Position numbers and translations under genes: made by a program | Notes under the pieces: model-generated | The model's input: only the letters and a program-made list of their open reading frames with translations | What the model was told of the DNA's origin: nothing | Databases searched by the model: none | Shown here: in pieces, positions 60,501-60,506 of the stretch | How positions within the stretch are numbered: position 1 is the first letter of the stretch | Layout: the number at the start of each line of letters is the position of its first letter | Assembly (NCBI GenBank): GCA_900556585.1 | Contig: USPD01000004.1 | Location: 1 to 60,506, forward strand | Reading direction: 5' to 3' | Source of the DNA: an uncultured Eggerthella sp. | GTDB lineage: Bacteria; Actinomycetota; Coriobacteriia; Coriobacteriales; Eggerthellaceae | DNA length: 60,506 bases

Positions 60501-60506
60501 ATGTTT
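60501..60506 (+). CDS. Start of a further gene (truncated by window end)
   Basis: ATG TTT at the very end is preceded by GGAGG nine bases upstream, so a coding sequence very probably begins here. Nothing can be said about the product. Confidence 0.5.

Overview
The window looks like chromosomal DNA of an anaerobic actinobacterium of class Coriobacteriia, most probably an Eggerthellaceae relative (Slackia / Adlercreutzia / Eggerthella side). The reasons are the FhaA-FhaB-PP2C-SEDS/PBP-PknB morphogenesis cluster, the DUF5685-DnaJ-DnaK module, tandem Na+-dependent NSS transporters, GatCAB, frequent GTG/TTG starts, and above all a set of flavin and SDR reductases matching the equol (isoflavone-reducing) genes known from gut Eggerthellaceae. 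Base composition by eye is clearly lower in GC than the well-known members of that family. This was not computed.

Layout. 1-7.6 kb: DUF2207 membrane protein, DMT permease, a shikimate-kinase-like P-loop protein, a RibU-like S component with EcfA1, EcfA2 and EcfT (vitamin ECF importer), and a PNPOx-fold protein. 7.6-9.5 kb: gene-poor stretch with degenerate repeats, a DUF559-type protein and a short terminated transcript. 9.6-11.7 kb: a DHA2 efflux pump fused to a CBS pair, then tRNA-Arg. 12.0-19.5 kb (minus): PknB, a SEDS-PBP fusion, PP2C phosphatase and two FHA proteins, i.e. the phospho-signalling and cell-wall elongation cluster. 19.7-26.2 kb: tRNA-Leu, serA, rnhA, a large palindrome, ysxC, an MscS channel, a MocR regulator and an NADP secondary alcohol dehydrogenase. 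26.4-33 kb: gatCAB and two NSS transporters. 33.2-43.2 kb: an atypical LuxR-type regulator followed by the putative equol cluster (daidzein-reductase-like OYE, dihydrodaidzein-racemase-like VOC protein, EtfB, EtfA, tetrahydrodaidzein-reductase-like flavoprotein, dihydrodaidzein-reductase-like SDR, small membrane protein), with a UspA protein and a gamma-carbonic-anhydrase-like protein downstream. 43.6-51.3 kb: his genes hisZG(fused)-D-C-B-H-A-F-I. 51.4-54.8 kb: DUF5685, DnaJ and DnaK. 55.0-59.2 kb: T-box leader, pheS, pheT. 59.3-60.5 kb: membrane protein, hotdog thioesterase and the first codons of a further gene.

How they work together. The OYE, racemase, SDR and flavoprotein genes together cover each chemical step from daidzein through dihydrodaidzein and tetrahydrodaidzein to equol, with EtfAB as a likely electron carrier. 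Strong hairpins sit between several of these genes. The minus-strand cluster couples peptidoglycan synthesis to Ser/Thr phosphorylation.

The most unexpected structural signal is non-coding. Many intergenic regions consist of degenerate short tandem repeats, and in at least six cases the first unit is the last few codons, including the stop, of the neighbouring gene. The clearest is 19 consecutive 15-nt units in perfect register running from the ecfT stop. No insertion sequence, prophage, rRNA or CRISPR array was seen.
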